Source: Nitrosospira sp. (GTDB lineage Bacteria > Pseudomonadota > Gammaproteobacteria > Burkholderiales > Nitrosomonadaceae). Taken from it: 64,000 nucleotides of DNA. Below are positions 11,665 to 22,114 of this stretch, one piece after another. Numbering within the stretch: the first letter of the stretch is position 1; each line of letters opens with the position of its first letter. The notes beneath the pieces were generated by a model. That model searched no databases. It was given only the letters and a program-made list of their open reading frames with translations, and was not told where the DNA came from. Made by a program: the position numbers and the translations under genes. The stretch is from the NCBI GenBank assembly GCA_026399575.1, contig JAPLQS010000059.1, positions 25,443 through 89,442 of the forward strand, written 5' to 3'.

Positions 11665-12924
11665 ATGGTTGCAAAAAATGCTTTTTATGCCCAATCCGGC
11701 GGGGTCACCGCAGTCATTAATGCATCTGCCGCCGGTTTGATTGAAGCTGCGCGCAAGCAGAAAGGCAAAATCGGTAAAATTTATGCTGGCCGTAACGGCA
11801 TTATCGGCGCCCTGACCGAAGACCTGATCGATACCGGCAAGGACTCCATTGCGGCGATCAGAGCGCTGCGTCATACACCCTCCGGCGCATTCGGCTCCTG
11901 CCGCTACAAATTGAAAAGCCTCGAGCAGAACCGGCGCGAATATGAACGCCTGATCGAGGTATTCAAGGCACATAACATCGGTTATTTCTTTTATAACGGC
12001 GGCGGCGATTCCGCCGATACCTGCCTGAAGGTATCGCAACTCGCCGACACGCTGGGTTATCCGATCCAGGCCATTCATGTTCCCAAGACTGTGGATAATG
12101 ATCTGCCGATTACCGATTGCTGCCCCGGTTTTGGTTCGGTGGCGAAATACATCGCCGTATCCACACGCGAAGCGAGCTTTGACGTAGCCAGCATGTCGAA
12201 AACCTCGACCAAGGTATTCGTGCTGGAAGTGATGGGGCGCCATGCCGGATGGATTGCAGCAGCAGGCGGACTGGCATCGAGCAAGGACTGTGAAATTCCC
12301 ATTGTCATCCTGTTTCCGGAAATCGCCTTCGATAAGGCAAAATTTCTCGCCAAGGTGGACGGCTACGTCAAGAAATTCGGCTACTGCTCAGTGGTGGTGT
12401 CGGAAGGCGTGAAAGGCGCAGATGGCAACTTTCTCTCCGACCAGGGACTGCGCGACGCTTTTGGCCATGCCCAATTAGGTGGCGTTGCACCGGTGGTGGC
12501 AAACATCATCAAGGATGGCTTGGGACTCAAATATCACTGGGGTGTAGCCGACTATCTGCAGCGCGCAGCACGCCACATTGCGTCCAAAACCGACGTTGAA
12601 CAGGCTTATGCAATGGGCAAGGCTGCCGTGGAGTTCGCCGTCAAAGGACATAACTCGGTGATGCCCACGATAGAGCGCCTGTCCAACAAACCTTACAAGT
12701 GGAAAGTCGGCATGGCGCAACTGTCCAAAGTCGCCAATGTGGAAAAAATGATGCCTGGCAACTTTATCACCAAGGATGGTTTTGGCATTACTGACAAATG
12801 CCGTGAATATCTGACTCCGCTCATCAAGGGTGAAGACTATCCGCCTTACAAGGATGGTCTGCCTAATTACGTGCGGCTGAAGAACGTGGCAGTCAAGAAA
12901 AAATTGGGTGATTTCAAGATTTGA
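11665..12924 (+). CDS. pfp: Pyrophosphate--fructose 6-phosphate 1-phosphotransferase
   Basis: A 419-residue PPi-dependent phosphofructokinase that reversibly phosphorylates fructose 6-phosphate with PPi. Visible motifs are GGGDSADT (the phosphoryl-donor loop, with Asp in the position typical of PPi enzymes), PKTVDNDLPITD (catalytic Asp) and EVMGRHAGW (substrate binding). The ATG at 11665 follows an AGGAG; an upstream in-frame ATG at 11593 has no such site. hppA follows after 105 bp, so two PPi-using enzymes are neighbours, as in several methanotrophs and ammonia oxidisers. Confidence 0.93.
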   Translation: MVAKNAFYAQSGGVTAVINASAAGLIEAARKQKGKIGKIYAGRNGIIGALTEDLIDTGKDSIAAIRALRHTPSGAFGSCRYKLKSLEQNRREYERLIEVFKAHNIGYFFYNGGGDSADTCLKVSQLADTLGYPIQAIHVPKTVDNDLPITDCCPGFGSVAKYIAVSTREASFDVASMSKTSTKVFVLEVMGRHAGWIAAAGGLASSKDCEIPIVILFPEIAFDKAKFLAKVDGYVKKFGYCSVVVSEGVKGADGNFLSDQGLRDAFGHAQLGGVAPVVANIIKDGLGLKYHWGVADYLQRAARHIASKTDVEQAYAMGKAAVEFAVKGHNSVMPTIERLSNKPYKWKVGMAQLSKVANVEKMMPGNFITKDGFGITDKCREYLTPLIKGEDYPPYKDGLPNYVRLKNVAVKKKLGDFKI

Positions 12925-13029
12925 GTCTTATCAGGTTTGTTTTGATTTACGCACAAGCTGTTATGCGGAGTTATTGGGCCGAAATTTCGCATGCATTCTC
13001 AGACGGTCTGACTTTAACTGGAGATTTTA

Positions 13030-15072
13030 ATGGGTACTGGTCTAATCATCGCAATCAGTTGCGCGATGGCCGCGCTTCTGTATGGAGCGCTTTCGATTAA
13101 ATGGATTCTGAGTTTGTCAGATGGCAACGAACGCATGCGCGAGATCGCCACTGCGATTCAAGAAGGCGCTTCCGCTTACCTGAATAGGCAATACACCACC
13201 ATCAGCATCGTCGGCGTGATTCTGCTGGTGGCTATTTTTGTCGCCTTGGGCTGGCAAACTGCTGTTGGTTTTGCTCTCGGTGCAGTTCTGTCAGGTCTTG
13301 CCGGTTATATCGGCATGAACGTGTCGGTACGTGCCAATGTGCGTACCGCAGAAGCTGCCAGAGACGGCCTTAACGCCGCACTCAATGTTGCCTTCAAAGG
13401 TGGGGCGATCACCGGCATGCTGGTAGTTGGCCTGGGTCTTCTGGGCGTGGCGGGCTACTACGCTTTTCTTACCGTCGGTCTCGGCGCTAGCGCATCGGAT
13501 GCAACCCATGCGCTGGTAGGTCTGGCCTTCGGCAGTTCGCTGATTTCCATTTTTGCTCGTCTGGGCGGCGGCATCTTTACCAAAGGCGCCGACGTCGGTG
13601 CTGACCTGGTCGGTAAAGTCGAGGCCGGAATTCCTGAGGATGATCCGCGCAACCCGGCGGTTATCGCTGACAATGTGGGCGATAACGTGGGTGACTGTGC
13701 CGGTATGGCAGCCGACCTGTTTGAAACCTACGCTGTGACCATCATCGCCACCATGCTGCTGGGCGGATTATTGATTACAGACCCGGTTGTGAGTGCAAGC
13801 GCAGTGATCTACCCACTGGTACTGGGTGGATTTTCCATCATCGCCTCTATCATCGGTTGCGCCTTTGTCAAAGCGCGTGAGGATGGCAAGGTCATGAATG
13901 CGCTTTACCGCGGCCTGGCAGTCGCCGGCATATTGGCAGCAATCGTCTACTATCCGATTACCACCACAATGTTGGGCGACGGTATCGTAATTGACGGCAA
14001 GAATATCTCGGCGATGAATTTGTACCTTGCCGGACTGGTCGGCCTGGCGCTAACCGCCGCGATGGTATGGATCACCGAGTACTACACCTCCACCGAATAT
14101 GGGCCAGTGCAGCATATTGCGGAAGCATCCAGTACCGGTCACGGCACCAACGTGATTGCCGGTCTCGGTGTTTCCATGAAATCGACCGCTGCCCCGGTGC
14201 TGGTCGTATGTCTTTCGATCTGGTGTTCTCATGAACTGGCAGGGCTGTATGGCATTGCCATTGCCGCGACTTCGATGCTGTCCATGGCCGGCATTATCGT
14301 GGCGCTGGACGCTTATGGCCCGATCACCGATAACGCCGGTGGTATTGCACAAATGGCTGGTTTGCCAAAAGAGATCCGCGACATCACCGATCCTCTGGAT
14401 GCCGTGGGCAACACCACCAAAGCGGTAACCAAAGGTTATGCCATCGGTTCAGCTGGCTTGGCTGCATTGGTGCTGTTCGCCGATTACACGCATGCCCTTT
14501 CCAGCGGCGGCAAGCTAGTGGTCTTTGATTTGTCCGATCACATGGTGATTATCGGCCTGTTTATCGGCGGCATGGTGCCCTACCTGTTCGGAGCGATGGC
14601 GATGGAAGCGGTCGGTCGTGCGGCCAGTTCAGTGGTGGTGGAAGTACGCCGCCAGTTCAAGGAAATCCCGGGCATCATGGCAGGCACGGCCAAACCGGAT
14701 TATTCCAAAGCGGTGGACATGGTGACCAAAGCAGCCATCAAGGAAATGGTTGTTCCTTCGTTGCTGCCGGTGGCGGTACCGGTACTCGTGGGTCTGCTGC
14801 TTGGCCCGGTGGCTTTGGGTGGGGTGCTGATCGGTGCCATCATTACCGGTATTTTCGTCGCCATTTCCATGACTGCCGGTGGCGGCGCTTGGGATAATGC
14901 CAAGAAATACATTGAAGACGGCCATTTCGGCGGCAAGGGTTCGGAAGCGCACAAAGCCGCCGTAACCGGTGACACCGTGGGCGATCCCTACAAGGACACC
15001 GCCGGACCTGCGGTCAATCCGCTGATCAAGATCATGAACATTACTGCGTTGTTGATCGTGCCACTGCTGTAA
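13030..15072 (+). CDS. hppA: Membrane H+-translocating pyrophosphatase, K+-independent type
   Basis: A 680-residue integral membrane pump with about 16 hydrophobic helices that couples PPi hydrolysis to proton transport. The substrate-binding segment [19 protein letters not shown] and the Asp-rich [18 protein letters not shown] are intact. The segment [15 protein letters not shown] carries Lys where K+-dependent enzymes have Ala, so I call the K+-independent subclass. The ATG at 13030 follows CTGGAG. With pfp upstream, PPi made by biosynthesis could feed either glycolysis or the proton gradient. Confidence 0.95.
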   Translation: MGTGLIIAISCAMAALLYGALSIKWILSLSDGNERMREIATAIQEGASAYLNRQYTTISIVGVILLVAIFVALGWQTAVGFALGAVLSGLAGYIGMNVSVRANVRTAEAARDGLNAALNVAFKGGAITGMLVVGLGLLGVAGYYAFLTVGLGASASDATHALVGLAFGSSLISIFARLGGGIFTKGADVGADLVGKVEAGIPEDDPRNPAVIADNVGDNVGDCAGMAADLFETYAVTIIATMLLGGLLITDPVVSASAVIYPLVLGGFSIIASIIGCAFVKAREDGKVMNALYRGLAVAGILAAIVYYPITTTMLGDGIVIDGKNISAMNLYLAGLVGLALTAAMVWITEYYTSTEYGPVQHIAEASSTGHGTNVIAGLGVSMKSTAAPVLVVCLSIWCSHELAGLYGIAIAATSMLSMAGIIVALDAYGPITDNAGGIAQMAGLPKEIRDITDPLDAVGNTTKAVTKGYAIGSAGLAALVLFADYTHALSSGGKLVVFDLSDHMVIIGLFIGGMVPYLFGAMAMEAVGRAASSVVVEVRRQFKEIPGIMAGTAKPDYSKAVDMVTKAAIKEMVVPSLLPVAVPVLVGLLLGPVALGGVLIGAIITGIFVAISMTAGGGAWDNAKKYIEDGHFGGKGSEAHKAAVTGDTVGDPYKDTAGPAVNPLIKIMNITALLIVPLL

Positions 15073-15086
15073 TCTGTGTCATTCCG

Positions 15087-15118
15087 CGAAGCACGCCGAG
15101 AAACTCTGGCGTGCTTCG
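15087..15118 (+). terminator. Hairpin terminator after hppA
   Basis: CGAAGCACGCC (15087-15097) pairs perfectly with GGCGTGCTTCG (15108-15118) around a 10-nt loop that can itself pair GAG with CTC. The following T run is weak. It sits 15 bp after the hppA stop. Confidence 0.6.
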
Positions 15119-15173
15119 TTACTGGCGGAAATTGAATTTGCTCAATTACTAACTTGTCTCCCGGATATTTCAG

Positions 15174-15584
15174 ATGAACAGCAAGATTGCTCTCACGCTG
15201 GATGATGCCAAGAAGATTGCCACTGCTGCCGAAGCGGAAGCCCGGCACAACAACTGGCCGGTGGTGATCGCGATTGTCGATGATGGCGCCCACCTGCTCC
15301 ACCTGCTACGCTTGGATGACGCCCAGTTTGGCAGTATCGAAGTGGCATTGCAGAAAGCCCGCGCTGCCATCGCCTTCCGCCGTCCTACCAAAGTATGGGA
15401 GGAACATGTTGCGGAGGGGCGCATGCGCTATCTTGCCCTGCCCGGAATCCTGCCGATCGAAGGAGGCCTACCCATCATGGTGGATGGCCAGTTCATCGGC
15501 GCAATCGGCGTTAGCGGTGTGCGTTCCAATCAGGATGCACAAATTGCTCAGGCGGGAATCGATGCACTGCTGAAATCCGGTTGA
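15174..15584 (+). CDS. GlcG/HbpS-family protein (DUF336)
   Basis: A 136-residue single-domain protein with the GlcG/HbpS pattern: LTLDDAKKIATAAEAEA, PVVIAIVDDGAHLLHLLRLD, ALQKARAAIAFRRPT and ending GAIGVSGVRSNQDAQIAQAG. Family members bind haem or cobalamin or accompany glycolate oxidase, but the exact role is unknown in most genomes. No signal peptide is seen, so it is probably cytosolic. It stands between the hppA terminator and the porin gene with no clear partner. Confidence 0.75.
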   Translation: MNSKIALTLDDAKKIATAAEAEARHNNWPVVIAIVDDGAHLLHLLRLDDAQFGSIEVALQKARAAIAFRRPTKVWEEHVAEGRMRYLALPGILPIEGGLPIMVDGQFIGAIGVSGVRSNQDAQIAQAGIDALLKSG

Positions 15585-15708
15585 CATGTCTCTGCTCAGT
15601 CGTTATTGTTCTGCCAATTTAATTTTGTATTTACATACCTGCTTATCCTGTTTATATTTAATCTGCCGTGCAACATAACTACCTGACGACTCCATTGGAA
15701 TCTTAGCC

Positions 15709-17397
15709 ATGAACCCGCCCTCTTCAACCATGATCAGTGTGAAACCCTTAGAACGTTACACAGCAGGGGCGCGTTGCTGTCTACCGAAATTCTGCCTGGG
15801 CATGGCAATCCTGGGACTGTCCTTTCAAGTTCTGGCAAATCCAACCGCCCCCCCAAAAGACGCAGCAGCAGTCCCGGCGGTCGAAAGCAAAGTTGATTGG
15901 TCCAAAGTTCCGCCGGTGACGCCCATGCCGCGCCCAGGATTATTCATCGTGCCCCCCTCCGGAGTTGGCTACTATTCCCTGTGGGACTTACTCACCGGCA
16001 ATGAACGTAAAGCTCCGCCCGTCGCCCCGTATGCCCCCTTTGGCCTTCTCCCCGTCTCCTCATTTGACGTGGATTTCCGTTATATGGAAAAACCGGGCTA
16101 TGAAAAAGATATCTTCGACCCCGTCAAGCGCATCCATATGGGCAACGACTGGCTCCTGTCTTTTGGCGGCAGTTTCTGGTTCCGGAATATGCGCGAGTCT
16201 GGGAGCCGACTTGAACCGGGGGACAACACTTACAACCTGATACGGACTCGACTCCACGCCGATCTATGGTATCGGGATAAGGTCCGGCTCTTTGCCGAGG
16301 GGATAGATTCCCGCAGCTTTTCGCAAGAAAAGAATCCGCTTGGTATCGACGTAAACCATACTGACATGCTGAACCTGTTTGCGGACATCAAGATAGCGGA
16401 TGTGAAGGATGGCCAGGCCTATGTTCGTGTCGGCCGGCAGGAATTGCTGTACGGCTCGCAGAGATTGATCTCCACCCTGGATTGGGCCAATACGCGGCGT
16501 ACCTTCCAAGGTGTCAAAACTTTCTGGCGTAGCCCGAAATTGGATCTGGACGCGTTCTGGGTACGCCCGATGAATATATCGCAACAATCTCGGACTAACT
16601 TCGACAATTGGGATGAGAATCGGGATTTTTACGGTCTGTGGGGAACCTATAAACCCCAAAGAGGCCATTTCGCCGATCTCTACTTTCTGAGCCTGGATGA
16701 CAGCCGCACCAAGGCCATAGCCCCCACATTCAACAATATAACAGGGGGGGTCGTACATACCGTGGGTAGCCGCTACGCAGGCAACACCAACCAGTACCTG
16801 TACGAACTGGAGGCTATGTACCAGTTTGGCCGCTCAATCAACCAGAGTCTTACTCCTACAGATATTTCTGCCGGTGCGGTGGCTGCCGGCGTCGGCTATC
16901 AATTCTCTCAGTTGCCCATGAATCCGCAGTTATGGCTGCGCTATGACTACGCTTCGGGTGACAAGAATGCCAATGATGGTCAGAGCAACACCTTTAACCA
17001 GCTTTTCCCGTTCGGACACTATTACATGGGTTTCCTGGATCGGGTAGGCCGACAGAATATCCACGACTTCAACGCCCAATTTACTCTGCATCCGCAGCCA
17101 TGGTTCACATTCATTGCCCAATACCATCGGTTCTTCCTGGCGAATTCACATGATGCCTTGTACAACGCTGCCGGTGTAGGCTATCGGCGGGACTCCACTG
17201 GTCAGGCAGGCAGGGATGTGGGCGATGAACTGGACTTGCGCTTCAATATCCACGTTAACCGCCATCAGGATGTCCTGCTCGGTTATTCCAAGCTATGGGC
17301 CGGCGACTTTATCAAGCATACCTCGACCACGGGTGGCAGTGGCAGTAGCAATATCTCGCCGAGTCTCATCTACGTTCAGTATGTCGTTCGCTTCTGA
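15709..17397 (+). CDS. Outer-membrane porin of the alginate export (AlgE-like) family
   Basis: A 562-residue protein with a long N-terminus ending in a signal peptide (FCLGMAILGLSFQVLA-NP, cleavage near residue 45). A Pro-rich segment follows, then many alternating aromatic/polar strands such as LSFGGSFWFRNMRESG, RLHADLWYRDKVRLFAEGID and RVGRQELLYGSQRLI, and a C-terminal strand ending IYVQYVVRF with a terminal Phe, as expected for BAM-inserted barrels. The pattern RVGRQEL..GSQRL fits the alginate_exp domain. The substrate is unknown; no alginate synthesis genes are nearby, so a general porin role is at least as likely. Confidence 0.75.
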   Translation: MNPPSSTMISVKPLERYTAGARCCLPKFCLGMAILGLSFQVLANPTAPPKDAAAVPAVESKVDWSKVPPVTPMPRPGLFIVPPSGVGYYSLWDLLTGNERKAPPVAPYAPFGLLPVSSFDVDFRYMEKPGYEKDIFDPVKRIHMGNDWLLSFGGSFWFRNMRESGSRLEPGDNTYNLIRTRLHADLWYRDKVRLFAEGIDSRSFSQEKNPLGIDVNHTDMLNLFADIKIADVKDGQAYVRVGRQELLYGSQRLISTLDWANTRRTFQGVKTFWRSPKLDLDAFWVRPMNISQQSRTNFDNWDENRDFYGLWGTYKPQRGHFADLYFLSLDDSRTKAIAPTFNNITGGVVHTVGSRYAGNTNQYLYELEAMYQFGRSINQSLTPTDISAGAVAAGVGYQFSQLPMNPQLWLRYDYASGDKNANDGQSNTFNQLFPFGHYYMGFLDRVGRQNIHDFNAQFTLHPQPWFTFIAQYHRFFLANSHDALYNAAGVGYRRDSTGQAGRDVGDELDLRFNIHVNRHQDVLLGYSKLWAGDFIKHTSTTGGSGSSNISPSLIYVQYVVRF

Positions 17398-17474
17398 AAC
17401 CAGCTCAAGTTCATTATCCGTCGGATAGCTGAGCTAGCTGAGACTGAGGCACTGATATTTTCCGCAGATGGTGC

Positions 17475-18218
17475 ATGGATGACTGCATAGCTCATGTCGA
17501 AGTGACCAACCCCACTACTCTCGCACAGTGCCGCTGGCATGCAGTCGCCGATCTGTCGGCACTGCACCACGCAGCACTGAATGCAATCCTCGACAGTGCG
17601 ACGCTGGCAATCCAGCAACGCGGACAGTTTCATCTGGTGCTTTCCGGCGGAGAGACGCCACGTGAGATCTATCGGCAATTGCGCACCGCCCACAGCGAGT
17701 GGTCCGCATGGCATATTTATTTCAGTGACGAACGCTGCCTGCCGCCAACCGATGCAAATAGAAATTCGTGCATGGCCGGCGAGGCTTGGCTCGACCACGT
17801 GCCAATACCCGTGACCCAAGTGCACATAATCCCGGCTGAACTTGGAGCAAACCAGGCAGCTCGCATATATGCCGAAACGCTGCGCACTGTCGGCATGTTC
17901 GACGTGGTACTGCTGGGACTGGGTGAAGATGGTCATACTGCAAGCCTGTTTCCCGATCGTGAATGGGGTAGCGCACCCGATGCACCGGATACGCTGGCAG
18001 TGCTTGATGCGCCCAAACCACCACCGCAACGCGTGTCGCTGAGTGCGGCACGATTGAGCCGTTCGCAGCAAGTTATATTTCTGGTCGCTGGCGAATCCAA
18101 ACGTAAGGCAATGGCTGAGTGGCGTAACGGGAAAAATATTCCGGCACAAGCAATAGCACCGGCAGCAGGCGTTGATGTGTTGGTAGAGACTGCACTGTTG
18201 ATGCCGCTGTCTGTCTAG
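17475..18218 (+). CDS. pgl: 6-phosphogluconolactonase
   Basis: A 247-residue enzyme that hydrolyses 6-phosphogluconolactone in the oxidative pentose phosphate pathway. Motifs are LVLSGGETPREIYRQL (phosphate binding), HIYFSDERCLPP and VVLLGLGEDGHTASLFP, the DevB-type active-site signature. No zwf or gnd is nearby. ppk2 starts 23 bp downstream and a helicase gene follows, so the three may share a transcript. Confidence 0.9.
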   Translation: MDDCIAHVEVTNPTTLAQCRWHAVADLSALHHAALNAILDSATLAIQQRGQFHLVLSGGETPREIYRQLRTAHSEWSAWHIYFSDERCLPPTDANRNSCMAGEAWLDHVPIPVTQVHIIPAELGANQAARIYAETLRTVGMFDVVLLGLGEDGHTASLFPDREWGSAPDAPDTLAVLDAPKPPPQRVSLSAARLSRSQQVIFLVAGESKRKAMAEWRNGKNIPAQAIAPAAGVDVLVETALLMPLSV

Positions 18219-18241
18219 AATCTCTGAATAGGTGCTCAGCC

Positions 18242-19048
18242 ATGCGCGGGAAAATCGGTACAAATAATTTGAGCCAGTCCTCGCCCGCTATATCTCGTGA
18301 AATCTACGAAAACAGTCTGCGCAAGCTTCAGATCGAGCTTGTCAAGCTGCAGCGGCATTTCATAAAGCACAACGAAAAGATTCTGGTCATCTTTGAAGGC
18401 CGCGACGCATCTGGCAAAGACGGCACGATCAAGCGCATCGTCCAGCATTTAAGTCCGCGTGAAACACGGGTCGTGGCCCTCGGCAAACCATCTGATCGAG
18501 ACTGCAGTTCGTGGTACTTCCAGCGTTATGTCCCGTATCTGCCCATAGCCCAGGAACTGGTGCTGTTCAACCGCAGTTGGTACAACCGCGCAGGTGTCGA
18601 GCGGGTAATGGGCTTTTGTACCGCAGCCGAATACGAGGAATTCATCGGTTCGGTGTCAGAGTTCGAACATATGCTGGTTCGTTCCGGGATCAAGCTCATC
18701 AAGTACTACCTCGACATCAGCAAAACCGAACAGAAAAAACGCCTGGACAAACGCAGATCTGACCCACTCACACAGTGGAAAATCAGCGCACTTGACAATC
18801 AGGCGCTCAAAAAATGGAAACAATACAGCTTGGCGCGCGATGAAATGCTGGTACATACCCACAACCTCATAAGCCCCTGGACGATTGTGCGTGCCGATGA
18901 CAAACAGTTGGCACGGCTCAATATCATCAAGGATATGCTCAGCCGGTTGGATTACGCAGACAAAGCCAAACGGCTGATCCTGCCGGACCCGCGGATTATA
19001 TCGACATACGATGCCACCCAGCCAGAGAAGGGTTTACTGGCACCGTAG
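18242..19048 (+). CDS. ppk2: Polyphosphate kinase 2
   Basis: A 268-residue PPK2-family enzyme using polyphosphate to phosphorylate nucleotides. Walker A is FEGRDASGKDG (about residue 50); the lid/Walker B region has KPSDRDCSSWYFQRYVPYLP and LFNRSWYNRAGVERVMGFC. Length and the late segment AKRLILPDPRI fit single-domain class I PPK2. Substrate preference (GDP versus ADP) cannot be read with confidence. With pfp and hppA upstream it adds a third phosphate-energy enzyme within 8 kb. Confidence 0.9.
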   Translation: MRGKIGTNNLSQSSPAISREIYENSLRKLQIELVKLQRHFIKHNEKILVIFEGRDASGKDGTIKRIVQHLSPRETRVVALGKPSDRDCSSWYFQRYVPYLPIAQELVLFNRSWYNRAGVERVMGFCTAAEYEEFIGSVSEFEHMLVRSGIKLIKYYLDISKTEQKKRLDKRRSDPLTQWKISALDNQALKKWKQYSLARDEMLVHTHNLISPWTIVRADDKQLARLNIIKDMLSRLDYADKAKRLILPDPRIISTYDATQPEKGLLAP

Positions 19049-19063
19049 CCGGTAACTCTCTCC

Positions 19064-21004
19064 ATGCCCGATCTCGACTCTTTTTTCTCCAGCAGCGGCA
19101 CACTGGCACAAGCCGTGCCGGGTTACCGTGCGCGCGCGCAACAACTCGCAATGGCACAGGCGATAGCCGACACCATCGCCGGCAACCGCATTCTGGTGGC
19201 AGAAGCAGGTACTGGTACCGGCAAGACCTTCGCTTATCTGGTGCCGGCATTACTGGCGGGCGGCAAGGTAATCATTTCCACCGGCACCAAGACACTGCAG
19301 GACCAGCTTTTTACCCGCGATATCCCCACCGTGCGCGCCGCACTCAAGGCACCAGTCACAGTGGCATTATTGAAGGGGCGCGCCAACTACGTGTGCCATT
19401 ATCATCTGGAACGCACTCTGCAGGATGGACGCACCAGTTTCGCTAGTCGCGACGAAGTTAAGTATCTTAAATTGATCGAGCGCTACGCGGGTGTCAGCAA
19501 AAGTGGCGATAAAAGCAGCCTGAGTGAAGTGCCGGAAAACGCCGCGGTCTGGCAGCAGGTAACTTCCACGCGTGAGAATTGTCTCGGCTCGGATTGTCCC
19601 AATTACAAGGATTGTTTCGTGATGGAAGCACGCAAACAGGCATTGGCAGCGGATGTGGTGGTGGTTAATCATCATTTGTTCTTTGCTGATGTGATGCTGC
19701 GCGACGAAGGCCTGTCGGAGCTGTTACCCGCCTGCAATACGGTAATTTTTGACGAAGCCCACCAGTTGCCGGAAACTGCCAGCCTGTTTTTCGGCGAGTC
19801 AGTAAGCACCAGCCAATTGCTGGAACTTGCGCGCGATGCCGAGACCGAAGCATTGCTGGGCGCCAAAGACTTTACTGCATTGCCTGATGCCATTGCGGCG
19901 ATGGAGAAAGCTGCGCGCGATTTACGCCTGACCATCGAAGGCGAGAACACCCGCCTGCCGCTGGCTGCGGTATTGAAGAATCCGAAATTTGGCAGTGCGC
20001 TGGATGAGTTGCTGGAGAAACTTGATGCGCTGGCGGCGCTGCTGGAGAGTCAGGCAGAGCGTTCTGATGGACTGGAAAACTGCTGGCAGCGAACGCGCGA
20101 AATTGCTGCCCGCATAAGGCACTGGCGCGATCAGGCGGAGGCCGAAGGATTCGTGCGCTGGCTGGAAGTGTTCAGTCACGCGCTGCAGCTCAATGCCACG
20201 CCATTGTCCATTGCGGAGATATTCAACAAACAATTGAATGCCTCGCCGCGCGCATGGATATTCACTTCTGCGACATTGGCAGTGAAAGGTGATTTCTCGC
20301 ATTACAACGGTGAAATGGGTCTGGCTACAGCACAATCTGCCTGCTGGGACAGCCCGTTTGATTTTGCCAACCAAGCCCTGCTCTACGTACCACCCGGCTT
20401 GCCAGAACCTGGCAGCCGCGAATACACCGAGGAGGTGGTGAAAGCCGCATTACCAGTGCTGAAGGCCAGTCGCGGCCGCGCCTTCTTCTTGTGCACCAGC
20501 CTGCGGGCAACTCGGCGGGCGCATGAATTGCTGCTGGAAGCATTCGAGCGCGAACAGCTCGATTATCCCCTATTGCTGCAGGGACAGAGTTCACGTTCTG
20601 ATATGCTGGAACGTTTTCGCAAGCTGGGCAATGCGGTACTGATCGGCAGCCAATCTTTCTGGGAAGGGGTGGACGTGCGCGGCGAAGCGTTATCGCTGGT
20701 GGTGATCGACAAACTGCCATTCGCACCGCCCGATGACCCGGTACTGTCGGCACGCATCGAAAAAATCAACAAGGAGGGGCGCAATGCTTTCATGGAATAT
20801 CAACTTCCTCACGCCGTCATCAACCTGAAACAAGGTGCGGGGCGATTGATCCGCGACGAAACCGATCGCGGGGTATTGATGATCTGTGACCCACGCCTCA
20901 TCACCAAGTCCTACGGCAAGAAAATCTGGCAAAGCCTGCCGCCGATGAAACGCACGCGCGATCTGGCTGAAGTGGAACGGTTCTTTGCTGAACCATCTCC
21001 CTGA
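19064..21004 (+). CDS. dinG: DinG/YoaA-type ATP-dependent DNA helicase
   Basis: A 646-residue superfamily 2 (XPD-like) 5'-3' helicase. Walker A is AEAGTGTGKTFAY, the DEAH box is VIFDEAHQLPE, and the C-terminal motif is GSQSFWEGVDVRGEALSLV with GAGRLIRDETDRG (motif VI). Four cysteines at residues 111, 173, 178 and 184 match the XPD-type 4Fe-4S cluster spacing. Family members resolve R-loops and replication blocks. It starts 15 bp after ppk2 and converges with ygfZ after only 14 bp. YoaA and DinG are hard to separate by eye; the length fits YoaA. Confidence 0.9.
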   Translation: MPDLDSFFSSSGTLAQAVPGYRARAQQLAMAQAIADTIAGNRILVAEAGTGTGKTFAYLVPALLAGGKVIISTGTKTLQDQLFTRDIPTVRAALKAPVTVALLKGRANYVCHYHLERTLQDGRTSFASRDEVKYLKLIERYAGVSKSGDKSSLSEVPENAAVWQQVTSTRENCLGSDCPNYKDCFVMEARKQALAADVVVVNHHLFFADVMLRDEGLSELLPACNTVIFDEAHQLPETASLFFGESVSTSQLLELARDAETEALLGAKDFTALPDAIAAMEKAARDLRLTIEGENTRLPLAAVLKNPKFGSALDELLEKLDALAALLESQAERSDGLENCWQRTREIAARIRHWRDQAEAEGFVRWLEVFSHALQLNATPLSIAEIFNKQLNASPRAWIFTSATLAVKGDFSHYNGEMGLATAQSACWDSPFDFANQALLYVPPGLPEPGSREYTEEVVKAALPVLKASRGRAFFLCTSLRATRRAHELLLEAFEREQLDYPLLLQGQSSRSDMLERFRKLGNAVLIGSQSFWEGVDVRGEALSLVVIDKLPFAPPDDPVLSARIEKINKEGRNAFMEYQLPHAVINLKQGAGRLIRDETDRGVLMICDPRLITKSYGKKIWQSLPPMKRTRDLAEVERFFAEPSP

Positions 21005-21018
21005 ACCCTTGTACTGCC

Positions 21019-22047
21019 TCAGAGCGAATAGGGTAGCGGCATAATCTCCAGCGTGGGACCATCCAGCGCCTGCCAGTGAATTTTACCGGCCTCGACACTG
21101 CTTGTCTGTATCACCGCCAGCACATCGAAACCACCATCAGGTGATGGTGCTGCGTTGACCACCATGCCGCTGGATTGCTCTGCCATGTCAGCGCTGAATA
21201 ACTCGTCCCCGGCCGCAACGGGCTGGAGTGACTGGATATTGGCCAAGTACATGCGGCGCTTGATCTTGCCCAGATACTGGGTGCGCGCGACGATTTCCTG
21301 CCCCGGATAACATCCTTTCTGAAAACTCACCCCACCGATAGCCTGTAAATTCGCCATTTGCGGGATGAATTGCTCCTGCGTGGCGGGCGTGATCACGGGA
21401 ATGCCCGCTTTAATTTCCAGCCAGTCCCAGCAAGGCGCCCCCACCGGCATGGCCTCTTTGCTTAAACGCTGCCACAGCGCAGGCGCCTGCTCCGGCAGAA
21501 CAACGAGTTCAAAACGATCCTGCCCAAGACGGATGGCGCTGCCCCGTTCACCATGAATCACGCCCAGATGCGCAGTGGGAACTGCACCCATAATCTCTGC
21601 CAGCAGCGCTGCGGCACAGCTTCCCGCTACTCCCATGCGCACCAGTGTGTCGCTGTTGTCGGTCAACTCTACCTTGGCGCGCAATACAAACATGGCAAGG
21701 CGCTTGCGAATGGCCACCTGCAGCGCTGCTGGCAATTGCATGGTGTAGCCGCCACCATCATGCCACAGCAGAAAGCTAGCCAGCATGCGGCCCTTGGGAG
21801 TGCAATAGCTGCCGTACTGGGAAGTGCATGAGTCTACTTTTCTGACATCACAACTCAATTGCCCCTGCAAGAAAGCTTGTGCATCCTCACCGGAAAAATG
21901 GATCAGACGAAAATGCGAGAGATCGGCCAGCACCGTACCCGAACGAGTGCATTTGAGTTCGGCAGCGGCATCGCCATAGTGGATAACGCAGTTGTCTTGA
22001 ATAACCGCGTTGTGGGCTTGCAGGTAGGCCTGCCAAGTAGAGTTCAT
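21019..22047 (-). CDS. ygfZ: Folate-binding protein YgfZ (iron-sulfur cluster repair)
   Basis: A 342-residue GcvT-like protein with the defining motif KGCYPGQEIVARTQYLGK near residue 240, in which the Cys is functionally important. The N-terminal part VLADLSHFRLIHFSGEDAQA and FLQGQLSCDVRK match the tetrahydrofolate-binding fold. YgfZ helps maintain some Fe-S enzymes under oxidative stress. It diverges from the ygfX-like gene, with only about 67 bp between the starts. Confidence 0.9.
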   Translation of the reverse strand: MNSTWQAYLQAHNAVIQDNCVIHYGDAAAELKCTRSGTVLADLSHFRLIHFSGEDAQAFLQGQLSCDVRKVDSCTSQYGSYCTPKGRMLASFLLWHDGGGYTMQLPAALQVAIRKRLAMFVLRAKVELTDNSDTLVRMGVAGSCAAALLAEIMGAVPTAHLGVIHGERGSAIRLGQDRFELVVLPEQAPALWQRLSKEAMPVGAPCWDWLEIKAGIPVITPATQEQFIPQMANLQAIGGVSFQKGCYPGQEIVARTQYLGKIKRRMYLANIQSLQPVAAGDELFSADMAEQSSGMVVNAAPSPDGGFDVLAVIQTSSVEAGKIHWQALDGPTLEIMPLPYSL

Positions 22048-22114
22048 GCGGGAGAGTATATGGCTGGTAAGGAAAGCTAATTATACGATCAATCAAGGGA
22101 GTAAAATAATTGAC

